Shown: one piece after another, positions 1 through 7,759 of the stretch
Layout: each line of letters starts with the position of its first letter
Position numbering within the stretch: the stretch's first letter is position 1
Assembly: GCA_035651455.1 (NCBI GenBank)
Contig: DASRFR010000016.1
Span: 1-18,131, forward strand
Reading direction: 5' to 3'
DNA from: DASRFR01 sp035651455
GTDB lineage: Bacteria; Acidobacteriota; Terriglobia; Terriglobales; Acidobacteriaceae
Length of the DNA stretch: 18,131 nt
The notes under the pieces: model-generated
Told to the model about the DNA's origin: nothing
The model's input: only the letters and a program-made list of their open reading frames with translations
Databases searched by the model: none
Position numbers and translations under genes: made by a program

Positions 1-17
1 GGCTTCTACACAGCTAA

Positions 18-58
18 GCGAGAGGCAAGGAACTCAAATGCCGTCCCTTGCCCCTCGC
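18..58. repeat. Imperfect 13-bp inverted repeat (hairpin)
   Basis: GCGAGAGGCAAGG at 18-30 pairs with CCTTGCCCCTCGC at 46-58 with one mismatch and a 15-nt loop. No T-run follows, so it is not a standard intrinsic terminator. It may end a transcript entering from the left or fold in the leader of the gene at 281. Function is not known. Confidence 0.6.
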
Positions 59-59
59 G

Positions 60-91
60 CTCCCCCATCCCGGCTCAAACCGAAGGGGGAG
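60..91. repeat. Second inverted repeat, directly after the first
   Basis: CTCCCCC at 60-66 is the exact complement of GGGGGAG at 85-91, with an 18-nt loop. It begins one base after the previous hairpin, so the two would form side-by-side stems in RNA. The rest of 1-280 holds no gene that I can support and no convincing promoter. Confidence 0.55.
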
Positions 92-280
92 TCGATGTAA
101 GTTGTCGTATTCTTACGTGAACGAAACCTGGGGGCAGGTCACTTCTCCGAGTATTCCAGTATTCCTGCTCTAAGACGAGTCCACGGAGATGTCAAGATGC
201 GCCACAATCGGCGTTCACTCTCGCCCGCTGCTTTGCATCCAAGATGCACGCTGAGATCACTCAGCAACAATGAGGAGTTC

Positions 281-1156
281 ATGAAGATTCGAACAGCCTT
301 AGGGATCGGGATGGTTGTCGCGCTGGCCAGTGCAATTGCATTAGCTCAAACCACAGCATCATGTACGTACACTACGTTCCAGTATCCGGACGCAAGCGCC
401 ACTGACGCAACTGGGATTAATGACTACAACACAGTAGTCGGTTATACATCGCTAAACGGTAAACAGATCGGGTTCATTCGTTGGGCTAACGGAACATTCA
501 CCAAGGTAGACATCGGATCAATCAGAACTGAACTCTTCGGACGCAACAACAAAGGCGTGAGCGTCGGCGTGTATGCAGATGCAAACGGCGGACATGCATT
601 CCTTCTTACGAGTAGCGGCTATCAGAACATAGACTATCCGGGCGCAATTGCTTTCGAGTTGTTGGGGATCAACAACTACAACAGCAGCGTGGGAGCCGCT
701 AACACAACAAATGCGCAACTCGGAATTAAAAGATGGTCCAACGGCGCTTTCGCAAAGATCCAGTACCCTAACTCAACAGCAACGCAACTGAACGGGATCA
801 ACGACAGCGGAGTCGTGGTTGGCATGAATGGTGCAGATGCTGGCCCCAATACTATGGTGGCATTTGCTTTGATTAACGGAAAGTTTCAACAGATTACGGA
901 TCCCAAAGCAGATAGCCTCAGCACCTGGGTGAGTGGTATCAACAACAATCAGGTGATTGTTGGCACTGGTTATAACGGTGGTAACCCACCGAGGAGTAGC
1001 CACGGCTTTTTCATTGTGAATGGCCAGGTGAAAGAAATGCCGACCACCTCAGGAGCGGGTAATTTGCAAGCCAACGGGATCAACAAAAGTGGATTAATCG
1101 TGGGAGGAGGCAGCTTTGGTAGGGTAGAAAAGGGGTTCATCGCGAAGTGCCAGTAG
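281..1156 (+). CDS. Secreted HAF-repeat (beta-propeller-like) protein
   Basis: 291 residues. It begins with a Sec signal peptide (MKIRT, then a hydrophobic run ending in ALAQ near residue 22). The mature part is a series of repeats built around G-I-N-D/N-x-(G/N)-x-V-V-G, alternating with a Trp/Phe strand such as GFIRWANGTF or GIKRWSNGAF. This is the pattern of the extracellular HAF repeat family, which is thought to fold as a propeller and whose function is unknown. An ATG at 197 is in frame, but the ATG at 281 is preferred: it opens directly into the signal peptide and has GAGGAG at 272-277, although that is only 3 nt from the ATG. The next gene starts 12 nt downstream, so the two are probably co-transcribed. 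The protein is probably exported to the periplasm or outside. No catalytic motif is visible. Confidence 0.8.
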   Translation: MKIRTALGIGMVVALASAIALAQTTASCTYTTFQYPDASATDATGINDYNTVVGYTSLNGKQIGFIRWANGTFTKVDIGSIRTELFGRNNKGVSVGVYADANGGHAFLLTSSGYQNIDYPGAIAFELLGINNYNSSVGAANTTNAQLGIKRWSNGAFAKIQYPNSTATQLNGINDSGVVVGMNGADAGPNTMVAFALINGKFQQITDPKADSLSTWVSGINNNQVIVGTGYNGGNPPRSSHGFFIVNGQVKEMPTTSGAGNLQANGINKSGLIVGGGSFGRVEKGFIAKCQ

Positions 1157-1168
1157 GATAGTTCCGTT

Positions 1169-1996
1169 ATGAGGAGATTGTCGTCATACGCAGTTCGACT
1201 CCTCGGGGTTGCTATTGGTGGCGTAGTTTGCTTCGCCGCCACGCTAATGGCAGCGACGCCGAAAACACCGACGGTGCTATCAACATGCACGTTCAGTGGT
1301 GATTCCGCAGTTACCGGTTCTTGCGGCAACCTTTTCGACCAAATTCCGAAAATGACGCTGCGACCCAGGCACTCGGTCGTCGGCGGCGCGTGGCGCAGCG
1401 GTTCCTTTCCGAAGGCGGTCTGGTATGGCGACATGACCGATGAGGGCTTTCCGAATGCGCCGATCCAGCTCCAGATCTACGACGGAGGTTCCGGGATATT
1501 GCAGACGATCTACGGCTGGTTTCCCGTGACGGAGTATCGGACCACGCCGTCCGGTATTGCATTTGATCTGGACGGAGTTCACGAGGTTTCTCCCAACGCC
1601 CTGGACGCGCAAATCATCCATCATGCAGCAGAGATACTCTCCAGTCCCACGGCATGGGACCGCGCTGACAACCGCAAGTGCGCGCTCGGCGCGACCAAGT
1701 GGAGCATATATTGCGTTGGCCTGCGAGCGGTGGAGGAAGTAACGGGTGGGGCTGGAGTAGAGCACGATATTGCGAATTGGGCTCGCACGGATCTTGATCA
1801 TCGCCGGCCGGCGTTGGAGATCATTCGGGAAGTTGTCGACGACCGTAGTAAGGGGCGTGGCTATCACCACCGCCTCATGGATTACAACAATGACCCCAAG
1901 ACAACCTTCGCGGATATCCAAAGCCTTTTCAGCGAAGCATCGCGGAGAATGGATGATCCCGCTTGGCTGGCGGCGCACGACTTTTCGGCAAAGTAA
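1169..1996 (+). CDS. Secreted protein with DUF6197-like C-terminal domain
   Basis: 275 residues with an N-terminal signal peptide (hydrophobic stretch to about residue 29, ending TLMAA). Residues about 30-140 are unrecognised and contain two Cys (CTF, SCG) that could form a disulfide. Residues about 145-265 carry WDRADNRKCALGA, WSIYCVGLRA, HRRPALEIIREVVD and HRLMDYNNDPKT, followed by FADIQSLFSEA. The Cys-Ala-Leu-Gly and Asn-Asp...T...D.....F..A pattern resembles the DUF6197 family (uncharacterised), which is usually cytoplasmic, so an exported form would be unusual. AGGA at 1155-1158 overlaps the stop codon of the HAF-repeat gene, which suggests translational coupling. I am confident it is a real gene. 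The domain assignment is from memory of the pattern and is tentative. Confidence 0.7.
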   Translation: MRRLSSYAVRLLGVAIGGVVCFAATLMAATPKTPTVLSTCTFSGDSAVTGSCGNLFDQIPKMTLRPRHSVVGGAWRSGSFPKAVWYGDMTDEGFPNAPIQLQIYDGGSGILQTIYGWFPVTEYRTTPSGIAFDLDGVHEVSPNALDAQIIHHAAEILSSPTAWDRADNRKCALGATKWSIYCVGLRAVEEVTGGAGVEHDIANWARTDLDHRRPALEIIREVVDDRSKGRGYHHRLMDYNNDPKTTFADIQSLFSEASRRMDDPAWLAAHDFSAK

Positions 1997-2145
1997 ATTC
2001 TTCGGACTCCCAAACTCCTGGTTACTCAGCCACCGAAACTACGTGCTGGTGGTCCCTTTCTGAAGAGCTGTGCGGCCACACATTCTGTCGCCACCTCCTT
2101 AATTTCGGCTCCGTACTCATGCCGCTCTCGTCCCAACTCATTGGG

Positions 2146-2382
2146 TAGCGCGTTCGCGCTAACCGTTTGCCTTCGTTTTTCTCGCGAATAGTGCAGACGC
2201 GCGAGGAACCCGTCAAGGTTGCCCTTCGGCTCGCTTCTCTCGACCTATGACTGAACCCTCGCCCGTCTGCTGACCACCTCTCCGCTATGAAACGAAGGCA
2301 CACAATCGAAGCCCAAAACCGAAAGCTTTGGTTGACGTTAGAGCGCCTTCTCATGGAAAAAAAACAGATGGGATGAGAAGGC
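2146..2382 (+). ncRNA. Candidate IS110 bridge RNA region (unproven)
   Basis: Bridge RNAs of IS110-family elements are structured non-coding RNAs next to the recombinase gene, with two internal loops that pair with donor and target DNA. This interval is the most structured stretch between the previous gene and the transposase, and its last stem ends 52 nt before the start codon. The outer limits are only those of the hairpins I can see. I could not define the IS ends, so no guide loop was matched to flanking DNA. If this element belongs to the IS1111 subgroup, the RNA would instead lie 3' of the transposase. Confidence 0.25.
2345..2382 (+). repeat. Perfect 10-bp inverted repeat upstream of transposase
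   Basis: GCCTTCTCAT (2345-2354) and ATGAGAAGGC (2373-2382) are exact reverse complements around an 18-nt loop holding a run of eight A. It lies 53-90 nt before the transposase ATG. It could be part of the bridge RNA, an operator, or a guard against read-through transcription into the transposase. Confidence 0.6.
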
Positions 2383-2434
2383 CTCAGCGCGTCGTGGGCG
2401 CGGTGATAGATGATGGCGTCAGGAGGAAATCACA

Positions 2435-3539
2435 ATGCCTGGCACGTTATCGAAGATTTCTGGATTGAGTGATGACTGGAAGGAAGCACAGGAACCGCTC
2501 ACCATCGGCGTCGACCTTGGAGATCGCTACAGCCAATGCTGCGTCCTAGACTCGCAGGGCCACATTATCGCTGAGGGTAAGTTTTCCTCATCACAGGATG
2601 GATTCAAGAAGCACTTCAAAGATGTGAAGAGGGTTCGCATTGCCATTGAGGCGGGCGCGCACTCGCGATGGGTGAGCGAGCTTCTTTCCAGTTTGGGCCA
2701 CGAAGTCCTTGTAGCGAACCCGCGGAGTCTCCATCTGATTTTCGGAAAGTGTTCGAAAGTCTGATCGCGTCGATGCGCGTGCACTCGCGCGCCTTGCCCG
2801 TGTCGATCCAAGCTTGCTATCTCCACTGACACATCGCAAGTCAGAGTCATATCCAGACACCGCACAACTTCGTGCTCGGCACGTGCTAGTGCGCTCTCGC
2901 ACCTCGATTGTGAATGCGGTGCGCGGTATGGCAAAGGCTGTTGGTTTACGATTGCCAGCCTGCAGCACTGAGACCTTCGCCAGCAAAGTGAGTGTTCTGT
3001 TGCCTGAGGACCTCAAGGCGAGCCTGTCGCCTCTACTCGAAACAATCGTCGCGCTGAATCTACAGATTCAAAAGTGTGATCGAGCGATTTACCACCTCGC
3101 AAAGTACAAATACCTTGAGACCGAGCGGTTGCGTCAAGTGAGTGGCGTGGGTGTGAACACGGCATTAGAGTTCGTGCTGACAATCGAGAATCCGCATCGA
3201 TTTCAGAAGTCACGCCAAGTGGGTACCTATCTCGGCATCCAGCCCAAGCAGCGCGATTCAGGAGAGCGGACACCGGAACTCCGTATCACAAAGGCCGGCA
3301 ATTCCAGTTTGCGATCGTTGCTGATTCAATGCGCCCACTACCTGCTCGGGCCCTTCGGTAAGGACTGTGATCTAAAGCGCTGGGGAGTCCAGTTGGCGGC
3401 AGGCGGCGGGAAGAATGCGAAGAAGAGAGCTATTGTCGCTGTCGCTAGAAAAATGGCCGTACTGCTACATCGACTCTGGGTTACTGGGGAGAAATACGAG
3501 CCCTTCCGACGCGTTCAATGTTGTCAAGCTGCTGCGTAA
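2435..3539 (+). pseudogene. IS110-family transposase, frameshifted
   Basis: IS110 transposases are RuvC-like DEDD recombinases with a C-terminal Tnp20 domain carrying a catalytic serine. The first frame (2435-2764) gives TIGVDLGD (first Asp), RIAIEAG (Glu) and VANPRSLHLIF, then runs out of frame to a stop. The family's next motif, ESVRKSDRVDAR with the last two Asp, reads perfectly in the next frame from 2745 and continues to 3539. Skipping a single G at 2744/2745 joins the two halves exactly as LIF-ESVRKSDRVDARALARL. The C-terminal part shows VSGVGVNTA, VGTYLGIQPKQ and KAGNSSLRSLL with the conserved serine. Reconstructed length is about 367 residues, near full size for the family. A strong ribosome binding site (AGGAGG 2421-2426) remains. 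A sequencing error or, less likely, programmed frameshifting cannot be excluded. Confidence 0.85.
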
Positions 3540-3781
3540 CCTTTTTGAGGTTCGAGTGCGAGCAACGAAAGTCGAGTTCCGGTGACTGCGAGTTTCCGGC
3601 GGGCCAGCAACTAAGGCCGCAAAACAGGCTGCAGCACCACGATCCGAAAACCCCAATGTGCACCGAGCCGAAAAATGGCTCAACAGAGTGCGGATAGAAG
3701 CCTGACGAATCGTGGACATTGCCCGGCTGTGGACCGCGAAGGGTTCCTTGTCGGTCCGGATGTTGCCCCTAAACTTGCCGT

Positions 3782-4645
3782 CTACGCAGGAGTTGTCAGT
3801 TCGTTGCGTCGGCTCCAAAAATATATCGCCATTAGGATGGAAATCAGGAGGAGTGCGACACCAAATTCGCCCGCCACGTACCTGGTTTTGCTTTTGTCGA
3901 CAGTAAGCGGATCGAAGAATTCCTGAATGAATGTGTTGTGGGCGGCGTGCAACACGACACCCGGCCATATGCTGCCGGACTTGAGCCTCATCCACGTCCA
4001 AACGAAGCTGATGACCGGGAGCAGGATGGTGAACAGTGAAAGGTAGTACCAGAGCGGTGTGCCGCCGTTGTAGCCTTTCGCAAGCAGAAAAATGGGATAG
4101 TGCCACAGCGCCCAAATGAATCCAGAAATGGCGGCAGTCGCCGCAAAGCTGTTTCGTTTGGCAAGCTCAGGTACAAGAAATCCTCGCCAACCGATCTCCT
4201 CTCCAAGGACCGTGGCACAGTCCCTAATTACAGTTATGGTGGCCGTAAAGCAGAAGTAGAGAACAATGCTCATCCAGGGACGTATCGGGCCAAGCCCAAA
4301 AGCGTCGGAAAAGCGTTCGACAAACTTTGAGTCGTAAAAGCCACCAAGTCCAGTTAGCCACGTGAACGCATATATCGCTGCGCCGTAAGCCAGTGGAATC
4401 AGGTAGCAGGCGATTTGGTAACGAGACTTTCCCCAGTTCCACCCAAGGCTCGACAAATCACGCCTCAAATACTTACAGGTCAGCAGTGCCGCCAAGCCAG
4501 GGCACCACATGAGACAACCGATGTATGCGCCCCATCCGCCACCAACTTGGCCGGACTTTGCAATCAGAAAGTAAAAAATCGAGCTGAAGCCCAGAGTGAG
4601 AACAAGAAAGATAGCAATACCGCTGCGCTTCGCATTCGCGTGCAC
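3782..4645 (-). CDS. CPBP (CAAX-like) intramembrane metalloprotease
   Basis: 287 residues, very hydrophobic, with roughly seven to eight membrane segments. It carries the motifs of the CPBP/Abi family of intramembrane metal-dependent proteases: EEIGWRG (Glu149, Glu150, Arg154), WALWHYP (His182) and HAAHN (His233, His236, Asn237). These residues form the membrane-embedded active site. Bacterial members process or sequester membrane proteins and some act in bacteriocin immunity, but the substrate here is unknown. The start is GTG (complement of 4643-4645), with AGGATGAG just upstream on the minus strand. No in-frame ATG gives a better fit, and the motifs and length are complete. It lies between the IS110 remnant and the decayed genes, and is divergent from the latter. 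Confidence 0.88.
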   Translation of the reverse strand: MHANAKRSGIAIFLVLTLGFSSIFYFLIAKSGQVGGGWGAYIGCLMWCPGLAALLTCKYLRRDLSSLGWNWGKSRYQIACYLIPLAYGAAIYAFTWLTGLGGFYDSKFVERFSDAFGLGPIRPWMSIVLYFCFTATITVIRDCATVLGEEIGWRGFLVPELAKRNSFAATAAISGFIWALWHYPIFLLAKGYNGGTPLWYYLSLFTILLPVISFVWTWMRLKSGSIWPGVVLHAAHNTFIQEFFDPLTVDKSKTRYVAGEFGVALLLISILMAIYFWSRRNELTTPA

Positions 4646-4693
4646 CAGCTCATCCTAGCAGCGCATTTAGCACTCTAGGGAAGTTATTTCGCG

Positions 4694-5279
4694 ATGGCGC
4701 ATCTCGCCAATGCTAGAGTGGAAGCAGTTCGATCGCAGAGAATTCAGCGCGCAGCTTGGATCAGGCGTTCTCTGGTCGCGGCCGGTGTCTCGCTTATCTT
4801 GATGATTGCGATGTACCTGCTTTTTAGCAGATGGAGCACTGGACCGACTGTCGCACCTCGTACCCCGGCGCCGAATGGCAACCCTGAAACGCGTTTTCAG
4901 CGACCACTAACTGCGATCTATATTCCGGTGCTCATCGATCTCAGCAATGCGTCCCCCGCACGGGGATCGGAAGAGAGTGAACCCAACTCTCACCCTCAAA
5001 TGATCCCGTCAACCGCACTCATAGATTTCACTGTGCAATTGCCGATTGGCAGCGAGGCTCGGAGATATTCCGTCATGCTGCGGTCGCGCAGACGTTTAAT
5101 CTGGGCGGGCTCGGGGACGAGCACATCTGAAAAATGGCTAGGTGCTTCTACATATGCGTGCCGATTTCAGCTATATTCCCGTCGGAAGCTACGATTTCGC
5201 GGTTGTATCGAAGGGGTTTCGGATCACTGCACCCGTTGTGGTGAAGACCACTTCTACTGAAGGATTCACAAACAAATGA
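4694..5279 (+). pseudogene. Anti-sigma-factor-like membrane protein, frameshifted
   Basis: The first frame starts at 4694 (AGGGAAG at about 4677-4683 upstream). It has one membrane segment (residues about 26-46) and then an exported domain with LIDLSNASPARGSEESE and LIDFTVQLPIGSEARRYSVML. This resembles C-terminal domains of acidobacterial anti-sigma-like proteins encoded just before TPR/CHAT genes. After about 5140 that frame becomes nonsense and ends at 5260. The +1 frame from about 5142 reads MRADFSYIPVGSYDFAVV and SKGFRITAPVVVKTT and stops at TGA 5277-5279, which restores the family's C-terminus. One extra base, or two lost, between about 5125 and 5145 explains this. The restored stop overlaps the next start as ATGA (5276-5279), a coupled arrangement. 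The usual zinc-binding N-terminal segment is absent, so it may also be 5'-truncated. The family assignment is from pattern memory. Confidence 0.6.
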
Positions 5280-6200
5280 CAATCAATCGAGCTGCCCTCA
5301 GTTTCGCGATCTTTGGGATGCTCTGTGCAATCGCTGCTCCGCAAGAGAAGCCGTCCCAATCTTCATCGTTGAACCAAGCCCAAGAGGCGGGCCACACTGA
5401 AGCAGAGACTGCCCTACAACGAGCGCTACATTTTGCCGATTTGTACAACTGGCACGCTTCTCGGCCCTACTTCACCAAGGCTTAGCAGCTATTCGAGATA
5501 GCTGGCGACAAGAGGAATACGCTATACGCTCGCGTTGGGCACTCAGAGCCGGAGCAGATCCGGCACCGCTAACCGGGCTGTCCTACGAGCTCGGGCAAGA
5601 ACTCGTCTCGAATCCAATTCTGCAATCCGACAAAGAACTCCGCATGTTCTGCCTGATTGTGAAAGGGGATTTCGATGGAGAAATCGATGTGCCGACAATG
5701 CGGCGCGATCGGACGGAAGTTGCTGCCCTCGCAAAAGAACGGGGGGATACGAAATGGCAATATCGCGCACAAGGACAATTAGGTTTTGCAGATTTCCATG
5801 ACGGTGATGTCACGGCTGCTCAGCGAAGTGTTGGCGCGGCCTTATTTGCGGCATTCAACGCTAAGGACGTCGGTGCTCAGATTTTTTATTTATCGGCAAC
5901 CGCAAACGCTCTTTTGAACCAGCAAATGAACGATCAGGCGATCGTCTATGCTCAGCAAGCTATCGGCATCGCCAAAGCGAATCCGGACGCAGGCTACCCT
6001 GTCCTCGCGCAGCACGCGAGATTACTCGCTATGGTTCAAGCCGGTCGAATTGAGGGAGGTCGCACGGAGTTGAACAGCCTACTGGTCCGCGCGAAAGCTC
6101 AAAATGACCGTTATCAAATTGCTGATCTCTATTCCACAGCGTCCCTTGTCTCCCGAGCGCAGAAAGACATCCCCGGAGCCATTGCGTATCTCGGAATCGC
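5276..6200 (+). pseudogene. TPR protein of the CHAT-domain type, nonsense, frameshifted and truncated
   Basis: It starts at ATG 5276 with a signal peptide (SFAIFGMLCAIAAPQ). The reading then gives ALHFADLYNWHASRPYF, a TAG at 5483-5485 where a Glu codon would fit, and QLFEIAGDKRNTLYARVG. Between about 5541 and 5566 the frame shifts by -1 and continues as LTGLSYELGQELVSNPILQS, MFCLIVKGDFDGEID and a run of helical TPR-like units (DVGAQIFYLSATANALL, QAIVYAQQAIGIAKANPDA, AQKDIPGAIAYL). This N-terminal order is typical of long secreted or periplasmic TPR proteins that end in a CHAT peptidase-like domain. Here homology stops near 6196 and no CHAT domain follows. Instead the sequence passes straight into a different relic, so a deletion probably removed the 3' two-thirds. 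The CHAT label comes from recall of the family and is not directly visible. Confidence 0.65.
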
Positions 6201-6509
6201 TCCGTGGTTATCCACTCGATGGCGCAGTGGGAGAGTGGAAACTTTCTTGGGAAGGAAGACTTTGTTTGCTTGTTAGAAGCGGCGAAGCAAGGGTTGACCC
6301 TTAGTCACTTATGACCGTAGGACAATTCCTCCATTGCTAAAGCTCTGGGCAGAGGAAGAGCGATCCCATGGCGGTGTGATCTTTGTCGATGAAAAGACCA
6401 TCTCGCAAGCCGACATAGCGGGGCTTACCCGGGCGCTCATTTCGCTCGCTGGGAGGCGGAAAAAATGGATTGGACCAACCAAGTGTACTTCTTGCGGAGC
6501 GGACGCTAA
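6201..6509 (+). pseudogene. DUF5615/PIN-like toxin relic, two frameshifts
   Basis: Three frames must be joined to read it. Frame one (about 6207-6302) gives VIHSMAQWESGNFLGKEDF and VCLLEAAKQGLTL. After one extra base near 6303, frame two (6304 to about 6445) gives VTYDRRTIPPLLKLWAEE, SHGGVIFVDEKTI and IAGLTRALISLA. After one missing base before the A-run near 6456, frame three gives RWEAEKMDWTNQVYFLRSGR and a stop at 6507-6509. The V-T-Y-D-R-R-T motif and the order of segments match PIN-like DUF5615 proteins, predicted RNase toxins of toxin-antitoxin pairs. The N-terminal third, with the first acidic residue, is missing, as is any antitoxin. It begins where the TPR remnant ends, so a deletion appears to have joined the two. 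Confidence 0.6.
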
Positions 6510-6991
6510 TACATAAACACGATCACACAAACGGTCAGCGACTTCTCGGAGGGTGTGTTCGTGGGCCGCTCGCTGTGCCAGATTTGACTTCGAAAGTAGC
6601 GCCACGACTGACGACCGATTAGTCCTACCTTCGAATTCCTGAAGAACTAAAATCGCGTATATGGGAACCATGTGCCCAGACCGGGAAGAACTTCTACGCG
6701 AGGAATACCACAATTCAAATGCTGAAAGGGGAGCGCCAGTGGCAGACCCAACGACGCTCCCGCTAGACGTTTCTCGACGCCCATCCTGAGGGAGCATGCG
6801 CGACGTCCGCGGATCGGTACCGCAAGGTGCGTCCGCAAGCGAGGCGTGGAAGGTCAGTTCTATGCGGCGTTGTCACTACTTCTCATGTCATTAGCCAACA
6901 CAACCCATTCACATTACGCGACTTACTGAGTCACTATCATTTAAGGTGCGTTTCCTTTGACCTTGCCGCCCTCGCGCTGTATTTCAGGCGC
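6510..6991. other. Intergenic stretch before the RHS operon; no supported gene
   Basis: No gene that I can defend. A 7-bp perfect inverted repeat is present (GGGAGCG 6729-6735 with CGCTCCC 6755-6761, 19-nt loop). GCGGA/TCCGC and the palindrome CGGTACCG occur near 6810-6835. A 42-codon reading frame at 6661-6789 (MGTMCPDREELLREEYHNS...) is weak. The promoter of the downstream operon should lie here, but no convincing -35/-10 pair with normal spacing is visible. Confidence 0.5.
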
Positions 6992-7720
6992 ATGAGGTTG
7001 CAAAACGGTTCACGGCCAGGAGTCAATCCACTCGCAGTGGTGATCTTGACGCTAATCTGTTCGAGTACGACAGCCTGGGCCGCCAAACAAAAGTTCGACA
7101 TTCGTGCACAACACCCGCCGAAACAAAAAGTAGAAGCCACCGGCAAGTCAAACGCTAGTGTCGGCTACGAGTCACATCCCGAAATTAACGTTGGCTGCCT
7201 CCACTCTCGCATGGAGAATCCTCAGGAGTCCTTCAGTTACTTTTTCGCTAAAGATACGTCGAATGACATTCACGTGAGCCAGGAAGCCGATGTTACGCCC
7301 AAAGTCATAGACGGAAGGTTCCGAGCGGAGGGAAATGAACATGCCTTTCCGTTTCATGGTGTGCGCTCCAACTCACAGAGCTGGACTACCGCCGTATTTC
7401 ACGTAACAGGGAGCTCGGAAATGTCGAATGTTATCGGCGTACTCCTAAACAGCTCTGCAATCAAGCGTGAAGGGAATAAGGAACCCGTGAACGGGTACGA
7501 CACCATTCATTATTCGATCGATACGACGCGCTGGAGTGAAGCGGAGCGAGAGCGCCTCCAATCAAGTTTGGGTTTAGGTGCGGCGGGAACCGAAAAAGGG
7601 GACGCGTGGGTCACTGCGGAGGGATGTCCTGTGAAACTGGTTCTGGACACCGAGTCAATCGAGAACGACGGTAGGGTCATCGAGAGCGTTCATTTCGAAG
7701 AGTCCATGGTTAAGAACTGA
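6992..7720 (+). CDS. Small secreted protein of unknown function, first gene of RHS operon
   Basis: 242 residues from ATG 6992. The open frame extends up to 6827, but the extra 55 residues are not signal-like, whereas 6992 starts a proper Sec signal peptide (MRLQNGSRPG, then VVILTLICSSTTAWA). The ribosome binding site is weak. The mature part has two Cys (GCLHS, EGCPVK) and a C-terminal block with NGYDTIHYSIDTTRW, KGDAWVTAEGCPVKLVLDTE and VHFEESMVK. These strands resemble beta-barrel lipid-carrier-like (LolA/LprG-type) proteins, but that is only a fold guess. I do not recognise a named family. The stop is 39 nt before the RHS gene on the same strand, so the two are likely co-transcribed. It could chaperone or modify the RHS product in the periplasm; that is inference from position. 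Confidence 0.75.
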   Translation: MRLQNGSRPGVNPLAVVILTLICSSTTAWAAKQKFDIRAQHPPKQKVEATGKSNASVGYESHPEINVGCLHSRMENPQESFSYFFAKDTSNDIHVSQEADVTPKVIDGRFRAEGNEHAFPFHGVRSNSQSWTTAVFHVTGSSEMSNVIGVLLNSSAIKREGNKEPVNGYDTIHYSIDTTRWSEAERERLQSSLGLGAAGTEKGDAWVTAEGCPVKLVLDTESIENDGRVIESVHFEESMVKN

Positions 7721-7759
7721 AGACCTTGCCGTGGTTCGAGCAGTGCGGAGAACTCGATA

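Larger units (their letters stand above)
1997..2434 (+). other. Non-coding, hairpin-rich region upstream of IS110 transposase
   Basis: No gene is supported here. Several self-complementary stretches are visible. TAGCGCG 2146-2152 pairs with CGCGCTA 2155-2161 across a TT loop. CTCGCG 2181-2186 pairs with CGCGAG 2200-2205. AACCGAAAGCTTTGGTT at 2317-2333 is nearly palindromic. GCCTTCTCAT 2345-2354 is an exact complement of ATGAGAAGGC 2373-2382 around an A-rich 18-nt loop. The IS left end should lie within this stretch, but I cannot place it. IS110-group elements encode a bridge RNA in the non-coding left end, so this is where it would be expected. Confidence 0.5.
2146..3690 (+). mobile_element. 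IS110-family insertion sequence, ends undefined
   Basis: The element is defined by the transposase and the structured stretch upstream of it. IS110 elements usually lack clear terminal inverted repeats and often make no target duplication, and I could not find a direct repeat marking the boundary. The limits given are therefore approximate. The 242 bases between the transposase and the CPBP protease gene hold no supported gene, only a short hairpin (GAGCC 3665-3669 with GGCTC 3677-3681). The right end should lie there. Confidence 0.5.

Noticed and set aside
1280..1978. 232-codon open frame on -
   Set aside because: It is antisense to the secreted DUF6197-like gene, which has a signal peptide and ribosome binding site.
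3465..4115. 216-codon open frame on -
   Set aside because: It overlaps the transposase C-terminus and the 3' half of the CPBP protease in another frame; the composition is not protein-like.
6661..6789. 42-codon open frame (MGTMCPDREELL...)
   Set aside because: It has no ribosome binding site or firm homologue; similarity to small acidobacterial proteins is too weak.
6309..6797. 162-codon open frame on -
   Set aside because: It is largely antisense to the PIN-like relic and shows no family motif or start signal.
6957..6983. TTGACC...TGTATT as a promoter for the RHS operon
   Set aside because: The spacer is only 15 nt and transcription would start almost at the ATG.
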